DNA of 64,000 nt from CBDCFV01 sp965203835. GTDB taxonomy: Bacteria > Chloroflexota > Dehalococcoidia > Lucifugimonadales > UBA3495. The stretch covers positions 3,782,001 to 3,846,000 of the forward strand of contig OZ241919.1 in the NCBI GenBank assembly GCA_965203835.1. Reading direction: 5' to 3'. Positions 44,312 to 53,671 of this stretch are shown piece by piece. The position numbers were made by a program, and so were the translations under genes. The first letter of the stretch is position 1, and every line of letters starts with the position of its first letter. Under the pieces are notes generated by a model that saw only the letters and a list, made by a program, of their open reading frames with translations, made no database searches and was not told where the DNA came from.

Positions 44312-44731
44312 CTATGCTTGCTCCTGCCTATCGTCGGGTCGGGTCAAAGGTTCCAGTATGTCCAGCAGTTCCGCAATGCGTTCCAAGTCCATCCTGATAC
44401 TCTCGGAATCCAGGAACCGTTTCCGGGTGTAAAAGTTTCCATGGAGGGTGCCGGCTATGCTGCGAAGACCGGGCAAACGGTCGTCGCCGGTCAAAGACCG
44501 AGCGTTGTTCAGCACAACGTTAAACTGCTCATGCCTCCTATACTCCCAACCCTGGGCCTCTGCAACGGCCTTGGCCATCCACGATGCCGCGCCCCATCCT
44601 TTCTCGGACGCTTGGTGCAGGTCGTCGTCGACCAGGTATTCCCGGCTTTTGACCAGGAAATCGCGGGCCTGCTGCCGGTAATCGGCAATAGCGGTAGCAT
44701 CATCGGGTCCGGTGACGTGCGGCTGTGCCAT
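44312..44731 (-). CDS. PaREP1/HEPN-like protein, second copy
   Basis: The 139-residue helical protein follows the same plan as 40262-40780: YLVDDDLHQASEKGWGAASWMAKAVA, GWEYRRHEQFNVV and LHGNFYTRK. The start lies 5 nt after the stop of the NHL-propeller gene and the small DUF7662-like gene follows 12 nt later, so it belongs to a polycistron. HEPN relatives occur in toxin-antitoxin pairs, but PaREP1 proteins are not proven toxins. Confidence 0.7.
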   Translation of the reverse strand: MAQPHVTGPDDATAIADYRQQARDFLVKSREYLVDDDLHQASEKGWGAASWMAKAVAEAQGWEYRRHEQFNVVLNNARSLTGDDRLPGLRSIAGTLHGNFYTRKRFLDSESIRMDLERIAELLDILEPLTRPDDRQEQA

Positions 44732-44736
44732 ATACG

Positions 44737-45687
44737 TTATCCCTTCTTGACCAATTTCTGCAGGGAGCGGACCTCCCGCGGCGGGTCAAGCTTGCTGCCG
44801 GTGTTGGTCCAGGATACTTCGCCTACGTAAATATCGCCGTGGGAGTCTATGGAGATGCCGTGGGGGGCGATGAACCTTCCCGGCTCCTCGCTCTGCGGCC
44901 CGTCGCCCAGCCAAGCCAGTGTATTGCCCTTGATGTCCAGGATGCTTACGCGGGGCCCGAGGCCGAACGCTTCACTGTTGGGTCCGATGGCTACCCCCAG
45001 TTCGCCCACGTAGACTCGTTGCTCGCCCGATTGGTCGATGTACAGGCCGCAGGGCTTGGCCATGTTGATCCACTGGGTCTCGAACTTGCCGTTGCGGTCG
45101 AATACTTGGATGCGCTGGTTCTCGCGGTCGGCGACGTAGACCCATCCGTCTTTGTCCGTTGCGATGTTGTGGGCGATGTTGAACTGCCCCGGCCCCGTGC
45201 CGGACTCTCCCCAAGAGAACAACAGCTTGCCATCGGGGGAATACTTGTGCACCCGGGCGTTGCCGTAGCCGTCGGAAATGTACAGGTCGCCGTTGGCCGG
45301 GTCGATAGCCACGTGGGTACACCGGTTGAAGGGGTCGCCGCTCATAAAGGGGGCAGGAGTCCCGCTGACGCCGAGGGTCATCAATATCTTGCCGTCCAAC
45401 GTGCAGTGCCGCACCGTGTGGTCCGCATCGTCGGTCAAGTAGATTGTATCGTCCGGCCCCATGGTAACGCCGTGGGCCCTTGGGAAAACTCCCTCGCCCC
45501 AGGACTTGATGAAGTTGCCTTCCCGGTCGAAGACTATCACCGGGTGTTCGCCGCGGTTGAACACGTACACGTTGTCCTTGGCGTCTACGCCCACCGCCGC
45601 AGCCTCTTTGAACGACCAGCCGTCGGGCAATGTTCCCCATCCCTCGGCTACTTCGTAAGTGTAGGTTGCCGTGCCAACTGCCACCAT
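44737..45687 (-). CDS. NHL-repeat six-bladed beta-propeller protein
   Basis: The 316-residue protein has repeated NHL blades: AAVGVDAKDNVYVFNRGEHPVIVFD, HGVTMGPDDTIYLTDDAD, THVAIDPANGDLYISDGYGNARVHKY, HNIATDKDGWVYVADRENQRIQVFD and HGISIDSHGDIYVGE. No signal peptide is seen, so it is probably cytoplasmic. Relatives include peptidyl-amidoglycolate lyase-like propellers and ligand-binding scaffolds; catalysis is unproven. It is first in an operon with the HEPN-like and DUF7662-like genes. Confidence 0.88.
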   Translation of the reverse strand: MVAVGTATYTYEVAEGWGTLPDGWSFKEAAAVGVDAKDNVYVFNRGEHPVIVFDREGNFIKSWGEGVFPRAHGVTMGPDDTIYLTDDADHTVRHCTLDGKILMTLGVSGTPAPFMSGDPFNRCTHVAIDPANGDLYISDGYGNARVHKYSPDGKLLFSWGESGTGPGQFNIAHNIATDKDGWVYVADRENQRIQVFDRNGKFETQWINMAKPCGLYIDQSGEQRVYVGELGVAIGPNSEAFGLGPRVSILDIKGNTLAWLGDGPQSEEPGRFIAPHGISIDSHGDIYVGEVSWTNTGSKLDPPREVRSLQKLVKKG

Positions 45688-45742
45688 GGTTTCACCTCTT
45701 TGCGCCGTTATCAGCGAGAGTGTGAGTCTCTTGTTCGAGAAG

Positions 45743-45751
45743 ATTGTATCA
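45743..45751 (-). promoter_or_regulatory. Extended -10 promoter of NHL operon
   Basis: TGA-TACAAT on the minus strand is an extended -10 element 56 nt before the ATG at 45687. It is back to back with the plus-strand promoter at 45770. Confidence 0.45.
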
Positions 45752-45769
45752 CCGATTCAGCTTGCAGCG

Positions 45770-45799
45770 TTGTCAGCCACCGGGGAGGGTTGCTATGAT
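45770..45799 (+). promoter_or_regulatory. Promoter of chlorite-dismutase-family gene
   Basis: TTGTCA at 45770-45775, an 18-bp spacer and TATGAT at 45794-45799, with about 45 nt of leader before the ATG. Confidence 0.5.
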
Positions 45800-45849
45800 T
45801 GCCATGCTGCCGGGGATTCCAACTTTGGGCGGTTATGAGGGCGTAAAGA

Positions 45850-46545
45850 ATGGTCCAGGAAGGAAGAAGGGATTTCGTCAAGTACACTTTTTTCAGAGTG
45901 GCCCCGGAGTGGCGCCGGTTGCCGTCACGAGAGAAGGCCGATGGCAAGGCCGAGTTCGCCGCCGTGGTGTCGGAGTTCTCAGACCAAGTCACCTCCGCCA
46001 GCTACAGCTTGGTGGGAACGAGAGGCGACGTTGACCTTCTGTTATGGAAGATATGCCCCACGCTGGAACCAATTAACCGCTTGCTGGCCCAGTTGAACAA
46101 CACCCGCTTGGGGGCGTACCTTCACGTGCCCCAGTCTTTCCTGGCCATGACCAGACGGTCTCCCTACGTGGATACCCACCGGCACGAGGGACAGGAGGGC
46201 ACGACGTCCACCATGCGGATAATCGGACGCAAGTACCTGTTCCTCTACCCGTTTGTTAAGACCCACGATTGGTACCAACTGCCCCTGGGCGAACGGCAAC
46301 GGATGATGAGCGAGCATTTCACCATCGGCCACAAGTACCCCGACGTGAAAATCAGCACCGCCTACTCGTTCGGCTTGGACGACCAAGAGTTTGTTCTGGG
46401 GTTTGAGACCGATGACCCGGCAAATTTCCTGGACTTGGTGAGCGACCTGAGGGAGTCGGAAGCCCGCCCCTACACCGAGAGGGATACGCCGATCTTTACG
46501 TGCATCAACAAGCCTTTAACGGACTGCTTGGACGACTTGGGGTGA
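45850..46545 (+). CDS. Chlorite dismutase/HemQ-family haem protein
   Basis: The 231-residue protein matches the chlorite dismutase-like superfamily: TRRSPYV, KYLFLYPFVKTHDWYQLP, the proximal-His region MMSEHFTIGHKYP, AYSFGLDDQEFVLGFE and YTERDTPIFTC. The general pattern fits coproheme decarboxylase (ChdC/HemQ) or a haem peroxidase. The chlorite-splitting distal Arg cannot be assigned by eye. GAGGG precedes the ATG. A strong hairpin terminator follows, so it is monocistronic. Confidence 0.88.
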   Translation: MVQEGRRDFVKYTFFRVAPEWRRLPSREKADGKAEFAAVVSEFSDQVTSASYSLVGTRGDVDLLLWKICPTLEPINRLLAQLNNTRLGAYLHVPQSFLAMTRRSPYVDTHRHEGQEGTTSTMRIIGRKYLFLYPFVKTHDWYQLPLGERQRMMSEHFTIGHKYPDVKISTAYSFGLDDQEFVLGFETDDPANFLDLVSDLRESEARPYTERDTPIFTCINKPLTDCLDDLG

Positions 46546-46614
46546 ATTGCATGGGCCCAAGGGAAAGGAGCAGGCGTAAAAGGCGTTTGATTGCTGCGAA
46601 GTCAGACAACAACA

Positions 46615-46657
46615 AAAAGGCCCTTGAAGGATGTACCCTCAAGGGCCTTTTCTTTTT
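46615..46657. terminator. Rho-independent terminator (bidirectional)
   Basis: A perfect 13-bp stem (AAAAGGCCCTTGA at 46615-46627 with TCAAGGGCCTTTT at 46639-46651), an 11-nt loop, and T runs after it on the plus strand; the A run on the left serves the minus strand. It separates the convergent haem-protein and ferredoxin genes. Confidence 0.92.
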
Positions 46658-46684
46658 GAGACAGAATACTAGCGTTGTACGATT

Positions 46685-46954
46685 CTACTTTCGCTTCAAG
46701 TCCGATGGGTCGTTGTTGGTGAAATAGTCGTAGTTCATCGCGATGTAAGAAGCCCACTGAGGAGGAGTGGCATCTTCAGCGAAGATTGCCGTGACGGGGC
46801 AGACCGGCTCGCAAGCGGCACAATCAATACATTCGTCAGGGCTGATGAAGTACATGTCGTCTTCATCGCGGGTATAGATACAGTCCACCGGGCATACATC
46901 CACGCACGCGGAGTCTTTGACGCCGACGCAGGGCTCCGTAATGATATAGGTCAT
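46685..46954 (-). CDS. Seven-iron (3Fe-4S/4Fe-4S) ferredoxin
   Basis: The 89-residue protein has Cys at 9, 17, 21, 25, 42, 45, 48 and 52. By analogy to Azotobacter FdI, C9/C17/C52 would hold the 3Fe-4S and C21/C42/C45/C48 the 4Fe-4S cluster, with C25 free. It carries electrons at low potential. ATG 46954 follows GGAG; the frame is open to 47155, but the ferredoxin starts at MTYIITEPC. Confidence 0.92.
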   Translation of the reverse strand: MTYIITEPCVGVKDSACVDVCPVDCIYTRDEDDMYFISPDECIDCAACEPVCPVTAIFAEDATPPQWASYIAMNYDYFTNNDPSDLKRK

Positions 46955-47176
46955 CCTCCTCTGCTCCTTTGCCTGTATTTCTTGTTCAGATTGATTCGGT
47001 TCCAGTGCTTGGCGAGACTGGCTCGCACGAAAAATTATAGCATAGGGTCGCCGGTTTGCAATAAGGAACTTGGCGGGCATCGTGTATGACGCACCCGCAG
47101 CGGAACCGCTCCTCTTTGGCACGGGTAAGGTCACATGCCTGTTGCCGCGCCGCATCCTGAATGAGAAATCAGCCAG

Positions 47177-47617
47177 CTACAGGACCAGGCCGTAGGTACG
47201 CTTTTTGATGGCGAGGTTCACGAAGGTCTCGGTCCGTTGCACACCATCGATTACGCCTATTTTGGTACGCAGGAACGTGCCGAGGCTTTCCGCGGATTCC
47301 AACCCGGCCCAGATGAATACGTCGTAAGCGCCGGTGGTGATGGCGACGTAATGCGCCTCCTCCAGCCCGGCAATGGATTCCGCTACAGTGTCCGATTTTC
47401 CGGGACCGGTCTGCAGGCCTATCAAAGCTGTGGTCGCGTACCCAAGTTTTTCCAGATTCGGAACGGCCACGACTTTGACAACGTCTTCCTGTATCAGCCG
47501 TCTCAATCGTCGGCGCACTGTCCCTTCGCTAACGCCGACCTCTCTCGCAATTTTAGCGTTGGACGCCCGGCCATCCATTTGCAAAAGGCTGATGATTCTG
47601 CGGTCGAGTTCGTCCAT
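47177..47617 (-). CDS. Lrp/AsnC family transcriptional regulator
   Basis: The 146-residue protein has an N-terminal winged helix (MDELDRRIISLLQMDGRASN, VGVSEGTVRRRLRRL) and a C-terminal RAM/ACT-like domain (YDVFIWAGLESAESLGTFL). These proteins sense amino acids or related effectors and form octamers. GGAGAG precedes the ATG. The ferredoxin gene lies 222 nt downstream on the same strand; it may be a target, but this is not shown. Confidence 0.92.
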   Translation of the reverse strand: MDELDRRIISLLQMDGRASNAKIAREVGVSEGTVRRRLRRLIQEDVVKVVAVPNLEKLGYATTALIGLQTGPGKSDTVAESIAGLEEAHYVAITTGAYDVFIWAGLESAESLGTFLRTKIGVIDGVQRTETFVNLAIKKRTYGLVL

Positions 47618-47988
47618 ATTGACTCTCTCCGTAGTAATATATAGCAGTTAAACACGAATCATCATATTGGCCGCGCCGAAGCGTGTCAATCCTGTCAATG
47701 TAGCGTCGAATGGCGTCTTTGGTTATCTGAAAGCCCCTAAGGAGGTGCTTGACGACTAGAAATGATAGCAAAATTACGACGCCGGAGCGAATTGCAGGCG
47801 ATAGCTCCGTCAGGCGTTTTTCGTATTGGAAAGGCGGTTTAAGTAATCCGGGCGCCGGCGATCTCCGTTGGAGTTGGTTCCCTCTCTTGACAGCCCCATT
47901 GTGCGGTGAATACCATAAACTATACGGGCCAGATAGACGCTTCAGATTTACCTTTGCGCGTTATCATGGGCCCGTGGGCCTCTTTCGA
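47618..47988. other. Intergenic region, holds tRNA-Gln promoter
   Basis: There is no convincing gene in these 370 nt. The open frame at 47749-48003 runs through the tRNA and is not protein-like. The right part contains the promoter at 47887; the left part is AT-rich upstream of the Lrp gene. Confidence 0.55.
47887..47916 (+). promoter_or_regulatory. Promoter of tRNA-Gln
   Basis: A consensus TTGACA at 47887-47892, an 18-bp spacer and TACCAT at 47911-47916, with transcription predicted near 47923. Confidence 0.5.
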
Positions 47989-48062
47989 TGGGGATTAGTC
48001 TAGTGGTAAGACGCCTGACTCTGGATCAGGTATCCCAGGTTCGAATCCTGGATCCCCAGCCA
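47989..48062 (+). tRNA. trnQ: tRNA-Gln (CTG)
   Basis: Acceptor TGGGGAT/ATCCCCA, T arm GGTTCGAATCC, anticodon loop CTCTGGA reading CTG, discriminator G, and encoded CCA at 48060-48062. Confidence 0.96.
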
Positions 48063-48297
48063 TCATGTACTTTAGCCAGAACCGGCTCCCCGATCCTGAC
48101 TACCTCGGATTCCCTTCTCCCAAGTAAGTATTCACGGTCCGGTTTTCTTGGCACGGTTTGGCGCCGGAACAATCAACCGCCGCGGGCGTCTTGAGAATAT
48201 ACCCATGTCCCGTGCTGGAGCCGTGCAGCCTTGGTCCGCAATCGCCACGCCATCCGTTCTATTTTCCTCCAAACTCCGCCGGGTAGTGGCGACTTAG

Positions 48298-49140
48298 TCA
48301 TTCACTCCTGGCAGGCCAGGCCCCCGCTTCCACCGCGGTCAAAAAGTCCAGTACGGTGCTGTTGAACAGCGCGGGTTCCTCGAGGTTGATGGGATGACCG
48401 CTCAGCGGAAACATCGCCAAACCGCTGCCGGGAATGCACCGTTTCATGAACAGCATGGGTTCGACGCAGGGTTCGTCTTCGTCGCCCACCATCAGCAGCG
48501 TCGGCATAGTCAGCCCCCGCATCTCCTTCTCCAACTGGAATATGGTCGGGCGCTTCAGTTGTACCCCCTGCGTCATCAGCGCCGACCCCATAGCCGAGTG
48601 CGCTGCCAAGCCTGCCCGGAACTTCTCCCATCCGACCGGGTCCTTGCGCTGGAACTGTATCCGCGTCGGGCCGCTGGCGTACTCGGCGGCGTACCCGGCA
48701 ATGCCCTCCGACTGCAATCGCTTGACGTTTTGCCTCCAAGCTTCCAGGTGACGCTCCACGTCGGTGGATCCCGTTCCCGTGGATGCCACGATCAACGCCC
48801 GGCACATCTCGGGGTGGGCAATGGCGAAACGGAGCGCCGTGGACGCCCCCATCGACAGGCCGGCAATGTACGCCCGTTCGAATCCCAAGTGCATCAGCAG
48901 CTCTCGCATGTCGGCGACCAGCCGTTCCTGTGAGTATGCCCCAGGTTCCTCGGGCACGTCGGAAGGCGGATAGCCCCGGTGGCAATAGGTGATTACCCGG
49001 TAGCGTCGGGCAAAGTAATTGACCTGCGGCTCCCAGCTCGTGATGTCTCCTGCGAATTCGTGGGCGAAGATGAGCGGCAGACCCTGTCCCGCAACCTGGT
49101 AGTAAATGTTCACACCGTCATCGGCGGCAAAGGTTGGCAT
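48298..49140 (-). CDS. Alpha/beta-fold hydrolase
   Basis: The 280-residue protein has the nucleophile elbow AGLSMGAST, LIFAHEFAGD for the oxyanion region, VGDEDEPCVE for the acid and PLSGHPINLEEP for the His. The substrate is unknown (peroxidase/dienelactone-like or enol-lactonase-like). GGAGGGAG precedes ATG 49140; the longer frame to 49257 does not match the family. All catalytic residues are present, unlike the hydrolase at 36843. Confidence 0.87.
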   Translation of the reverse strand: MPTFAADDGVNIYYQVAGQGLPLIFAHEFAGDITSWEPQVNYFARRYRVITYCHRGYPPSDVPEEPGAYSQERLVADMRELLMHLGFERAYIAGLSMGASTALRFAIAHPEMCRALIVASTGTGSTDVERHLEAWRQNVKRLQSEGIAGYAAEYASGPTRIQFQRKDPVGWEKFRAGLAAHSAMGSALMTQGVQLKRPTIFQLEKEMRGLTMPTLLMVGDEDEPCVEPMLFMKRCIPGSGLAMFPLSGHPINLEEPALFNSTVLDFLTAVEAGAWPARSE

Positions 49141-49334
49141 TGCTCCCTCCATGAAAGAAATAGACGAAAGAAATAGGCCTCGCAAATAGCATCTTTCCGC
49201 TTTTGTACTACAGTCGCACATGATACCCGGAAGGGTCAACTCGGTCCAAATCACCAAACCTCGTCATCTTCCAATGCATCCATTCCTCATGTAATAGGCG
49301 TAAACTGTAACTATCAAGCAATGGCGGCGGGAAT

Positions 49335-51125
49335 GTGAAAGCGATGTTGCGGTGGATATTTGAGGTGAACAAGGTCTCCAAAACCGGGCTGGCGGTGCTG
49401 GCGATGGTACTGGGTGTAATGGCGCTGGCGGCATGTTCGGGGGCTTCGGAAAAAACCCCGACTGAGATGCCTGCCAAGGAATCCCAGACCGGACAATCAA
49501 GCAGTGCGGACTCCCAAGCGACGATGGCTCCGACGGCGGCGCCTGAGAGGCCGGCAGATGCTCCCAAGGCGGAACCGATGCCTACCCCATTTCTCGCTGA
49601 ATCCAGCATGGCATCCCAGGGCGGAACATTGGTCCGACTGTTCAGCGATCCGCCCACGCTGGACCCCCACATTACTACCGACTATCTTGCGGCGGCCATT
49701 GTCAACGAAGTTTTCGGAGGGCTAGTGACCATTGACCCGTCGATAGAGATAGTGCCCGATTTGGCCAAGGAGTGGGACATAAGCGCGGATGGACGGGTGT
49801 TTACCTTCAGGTTGTTGGAAGACGCGAAGTTTCACGACGGGACACCGGTCACTGCAGAGGACTTCCGTTGGTCTCTGGAGCGGGCCGCCGACCCCTTGAC
49901 CGAGTCGCCTGTGACAGACCTTTACTTGGGCGATGTTGTTGGCGTATCGGACAAGTTAATGGGGGATGCTGAGTCGATATCGGGTCTTCGGATTGTAGAT
50001 GACCACACTCTGGAACTGACCATAGACGCCCCCAAATCATATTTCATAGCCAAGCTGACCTATCCGACCGGGTTTGTACTGGACCGGGAGAACGTTGAAG
50101 GCGCGGGTGACGATTGGATTTTTCAACCCAATGGCACCGGACCGTTCCGGCTGGACCGGTATGACATTGGCGAGACCATATTACTGGCCCGGAACGAGCA
50201 CTATCACTTGGGTCCTCCGTTTTTGGACGAAGTGGAGTTCATCCTGAGCGGCGGCGACGCCATGCTGATGTACGAAAACGACGAAATCCATCTTACGGGT
50301 CTTGGGTTGACGGACTTGGAAAGGGTGCAGGACCCTGCCAATCCATTGAGCGCCGAGCTTGCCACTGCGCCGCCCGGTTTCAGCGTCTCCTTCATCGCTA
50401 TGAACCTGAAGCAGGAGCCATTCGATGACGCCAAGGTCCGGCAGGCTTTGAACTACGCCGTAGACAAACGAGAGATTGCGACCGAAGTTCTGGAAGACTT
50501 GGTAGTGCCTGCGAAGGGGATCATTCCTCCAGGATTCCCATCATACAACGCCGATCTTCGCGGCTATGAGTACGATCCGGAAAAAGCCAAGCGTTTGCTG
50601 GCAGAGTCGAAATACGGGGGCGACCTGGAGAACTTCCCGCCTGTGGTCATATCCGTGGCAGGCAACTTCGGCGCCAGCGTAGGACTGGACTTGCAGGCGA
50701 TGCTCAAGACTTGGCAGGACGTCCTGGGCATCGAAGCTGAAATCCAGCAGACCGAGTGGGCGACTTTTCTACAGGACGTTCATAAAAAGCGCTTCCAGAT
50801 GTTTACTCTTGCTTGGAGCGCAGATTACCCAGACCCGGAGAATTTCCTGGACGTAATGTTCCATAGCCAGAGCGACAACAACTGGATGAACTACCACAAC
50901 AGGGAAGTGGACTCCCTGTTGGAGGCTGCCCGCGTCGAGCAGGACCAAAAGGCCCGCTTTGAGCAATACAACGGGATCGAGCAATTGATAGTCGACGATG
51001 CCCCATGGGTACCACTCTGGCACAGCACCGAACGCAAAGTCCTGATCAAGCCCGGCGTCAAAGGCTACTACTTGTTGCCCATGACCATCCCCAAGCTCCG
51101 TTTTGTGTATTTGGAACAGTCCTGA
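49335..51125 (+). CDS. Family 5 solute-binding lipoprotein
   Basis: The protein of about 596 residues has a signal peptide with lipobox ALAAC, a Thr/Pro/Ala-rich linker (about 40-85) and an SBP_bac_5 domain (GGTLVRLFSDPPTLDPHIT, DGRVFTFRLLEDAKFHDG, DDAKVRQALNYAVDKREIA, LAWSADYPDPENFL). It would bind peptides outside the membrane. No permease gene is next to it, so it may use another system, or the one at 22.7-26.8 kb. The start is GTG 49335 or ATG 49344. Confidence 0.9.
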   Translation: MKAMLRWIFEVNKVSKTGLAVLAMVLGVMALAACSGASEKTPTEMPAKESQTGQSSSADSQATMAPTAAPERPADAPKAEPMPTPFLAESSMASQGGTLVRLFSDPPTLDPHITTDYLAAAIVNEVFGGLVTIDPSIEIVPDLAKEWDISADGRVFTFRLLEDAKFHDGTPVTAEDFRWSLERAADPLTESPVTDLYLGDVVGVSDKLMGDAESISGLRIVDDHTLELTIDAPKSYFIAKLTYPTGFVLDRENVEGAGDDWIFQPNGTGPFRLDRYDIGETILLARNEHYHLGPPFLDEVEFILSGGDAMLMYENDEIHLTGLGLTDLERVQDPANPLSAELATAPPGFSVSFIAMNLKQEPFDDAKVRQALNYAVDKREIATEVLEDLVVPAKGIIPPGFPSYNADLRGYEYDPEKAKRLLAESKYGGDLENFPPVVISVAGNFGASVGLDLQAMLKTWQDVLGIEAEIQQTEWATFLQDVHKKRFQMFTLAWSADYPDPENFLDVMFHSQSDNNWMNYHNREVDSLLEAARVEQDQKARFEQYNGIEQLIVDDAPWVPLWHSTERKVLIKPGVKGYYLLPMTIPKLRFVYLEQS

Positions 51126-51315
51126 CAGCTAGGATTTCCCTTCCATCTATCCTAAGGGATCGGTTCATGGACCAATATTCGGTTGACACTTATTTTGGCC
51201 GTCCGTATGATGTCTAGCGGCCTTACGCCGATGGACCTCCTGGAAGGGAGTACGGTCAACCCGTGCGGACCGATAGGAATCCAAGCAGTGGTTAATGGGC
51301 GTATAAACCGGAGAT

Positions 51316-52365
51316 ATGTATAGATTGGAAGACATATGGCGCGCGGTCTCTCGCTGGTATATTGCCGGCCCGGTGCTTGCCGGATTGGGCATTGTACTGG
51401 GCGTCATGGTTTTCTTCTACGTATTTCCAGGCAAGCCCAAGATCGCGGTCATAGACATTCCTTTCGTCATTATCAATGACAACTCCGCATACATAATCAG
51501 CGAGTTCCTGCAATATGCGGGCCGTGATGATTCCATAAAGGGTGTATTCATACGCCTGAACAGCCCGGGCGGTGGCGCAGCGGCAAGCGAGCAACTGTAC
51601 TTCGAGACCCGGAAGTTGCGGGAAAAGAAACCCGTAGTCATCATGATGAACGACATCGTGGCCAGCGGCGGCTACATGATGTCTATGGGCGCCTCCTATC
51701 TCTACGCCAAGCCCAGTTCTTTTGTGGGCAACGTCGGTGTCATCCTGTCCTTTCCCGGCCCATTCATATCCCGCCCACCCGGTGAACAGGTGGTGCCCAC
51801 CGGTCCGTTCAAGCTGAATGGCGGTTCAAGGCGAGACTTCATCAGCTTGACCGACCAATTGAAATGGTCCTTCGGTTCCATCGTCGTGAACGAGCGGGGC
51901 CACAAGTTCAAGAATGGTTTTACCGAGACAGAGTTGCTGCAAGCCCGTATTTACTCCGGGATGGAAAGCGTCAGAAATGGAATGGCCGACGAGATAGGCG
52001 GGGACGGCGACGGCATTGAGAAGGCGGCGGAGTTGGCCGGTGTTACCGACTATGACCTGGTGGACGTAAACACCGAGGTGTTCCGCAGTTTCAATCAGAA
52101 GTTCGCCAGAATCATCGAACCTTTGTCACGTATGGACTCCTACCAGACCATAGGTCATAGCGCGGACCTTGTTGACCTTCTTCAAGAAGAAGCCAATCCA
52201 TCCCTGTCCATGGACGGGTTGAAGGATACTAATGATATGGACAGCCTTCGCCGGTACCTGATGACATCCGGACTGGGCGATACCCAGGCGGAAGTCTTGC
52301 CGGGCTTTCCGCTCAAGGTAAACGGACCCAACGTGTATTACTTGTATGTCGGGCCTGCTCAGTAA
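51316..52365 (+). CDS. S49 family peptidase (SppA-like)
   Basis: The 349-residue protein has an N-terminal membrane helix (17-37), the VFIRLNSPGGGAAASEQLY region, the catalytic Ser in VASGGYMMS (near 116) and the candidate catalytic Lys in GPFKLNGGSRR (near 166), about 50 residues apart as in Bacillus SppA. The FVGNVGVI strand is also present. It would cut signal-peptide remnants or other membrane-near peptides. The next gene overlaps its end by 20 nt. The C-terminal 120 residues go beyond a typical SppA. Confidence 0.87.
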   Translation: MYRLEDIWRAVSRWYIAGPVLAGLGIVLGVMVFFYVFPGKPKIAVIDIPFVIINDNSAYIISEFLQYAGRDDSIKGVFIRLNSPGGGAAASEQLYFETRKLREKKPVVIMMNDIVASGGYMMSMGASYLYAKPSSFVGNVGVILSFPGPFISRPPGEQVVPTGPFKLNGGSRRDFISLTDQLKWSFGSIVVNERGHKFKNGFTETELLQARIYSGMESVRNGMADEIGGDGDGIEKAAELAGVTDYDLVDVNTEVFRSFNQKFARIIEPLSRMDSYQTIGHSADLVDLLQEEANPSLSMDGLKDTNDMDSLRRYLMTSGLGDTQAEVLPGFPLKVNGPNVYYLYVGPAQ

Positions 52366-53671
52366 AGTCGGAGGGCTGGCCCTCCTTCTGTTATTCGCCG
52401 CCGCCGCTTTCGTGGTCGCCTTTTTCTATTTCCATCGCGGCTCTTACCAACCACCTCCTACCGTTACGTTGCCGGTTGACCAACTTGCTGCGCCCCAGTC
52501 AAGCCTGCGGGCCATTGAAGAACTGCCCTTGATACAAGACGGCACCCTGCTGGTGGATGGTGTTCACGGCAACCAATTCCGTAAGACAGAATTGTCTGCC
52601 CTGCTGGACAGAGTGGCCCAGCGAGGTTACGAAGTAGAGATTATAGGCGCGGCGCGGAGCCGCGGAGGCTTTGGCTCCTATGATCACGATGCCAGGCTCG
52701 CGCTGATGGGGGAAAAGCTGCGCAACGCCGATAGCCTGTTGGTTGTTGCGCCGGCAACTCCGTATACCGATGCGGAAGCCGATATGATTGAGAGGTACAT
52801 CCTGCGCAAGGGTGGCAAGCTCCTGTTAGTTGGCGACCCCACACGCAGCCACAACATCAACAGCTTGGCCGAACGCTTTGGAGTGAAATACCGGCAAGAC
52901 TATCTGTACAACCTGACTGATTATGACCTTAACTTCCAGAATGTGCCCATGCGAAGTTTCCGGGAAGACGACGTAACCGAAGGATTGGAGCAGGTGGTTT
53001 TCTACACATCGGGTTCCGTCACCGCTCCGACCCCGGGGTTGGCCTTTGCGGCTCAGAATACACGCTCTTCCTTGGTGGAACAGCCGGACCCGTTCAGCAC
53101 CATGGTCAAAGCTGGCGACGGGCGAGTGCTGGCACTGACAGACCTTACATTTATGATTCCGCCCAGAAACTCGGTCATGGACAACGACCGGTTGATTTCC
53201 AACTTGGCTGACTACCTGACCAGTGGCCAAAGAAGCTTTGACTTGGCCGATTTTCCCAGCTTTTTCAAAGGTGACGTAGATATTGTGCTGGGCCGCTCCT
53301 CTCTTTTCGACATTGTGGCCGACGTCAAAAGCTTGCTATCGGAATTCCGGATAGATTCAGATGTTCAGGCTGTGGAGGACATCACCAAAGACACCATGTA
53401 CTTGGGACTTTATGAGGACGCCGCCGACGTGGCCCAGTACTTGGAGGCCGCGGGTCTGGCCCTGAACGACGTGCTGCGTACCCCGTTCACATCCGATATT
53501 GAGAAAGAGGCCACGGCCGTCATTCTGCTTCATCCCGGGTCTGACCGGCACGCCTTGGTGGTGCTGGGTGATTCGGAAGAATCACTGAGGAAGGCTGTAA
53601 GCTATCTGTCTTCAGGCAGTTTCAGGAGTGGCTTGGTCGGCGATTTTGTAGGAGTATACCGGACCAAATGA
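52346..53671 (+). CDS. Membrane-anchored DUF4350-like protein
   Basis: The 441-residue protein has an N-terminal hydrophobic helix (5-30), then a glutamine-amidotransferase-like alpha/beta domain (LLVDGVHGNQFRKTEL, ADSLLVVAPATPYTDAEADMIERYILRKGGKLLLVGDP), the pattern of DUF4350. Nearby DUF4350 proteins are linked to membrane or secretion clusters. A second domain follows (about 300-440). No catalytic Cys is seen in the GATase-like part. It overlaps both neighbours (20 nt and 4 nt), so it is coupled with the SppA-like protease and the repeat lipoprotein. Confidence 0.75.
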   Translation: MSGLLSKVGGLALLLLFAAAAFVVAFFYFHRGSYQPPPTVTLPVDQLAAPQSSLRAIEELPLIQDGTLLVDGVHGNQFRKTELSALLDRVAQRGYEVEIIGAARSRGGFGSYDHDARLALMGEKLRNADSLLVVAPATPYTDAEADMIERYILRKGGKLLLVGDPTRSHNINSLAERFGVKYRQDYLYNLTDYDLNFQNVPMRSFREDDVTEGLEQVVFYTSGSVTAPTPGLAFAAQNTRSSLVEQPDPFSTMVKAGDGRVLALTDLTFMIPPRNSVMDNDRLISNLADYLTSGQRSFDLADFPSFFKGDVDIVLGRSSLFDIVADVKSLLSEFRIDSDVQAVEDITKDTMYLGLYEDAADVAQYLEAAGLALNDVLRTPFTSDIEKEATAVILLHPGSDRHALVVLGDSEESLRKAVSYLSSGSFRSGLVGDFVGVYRTK

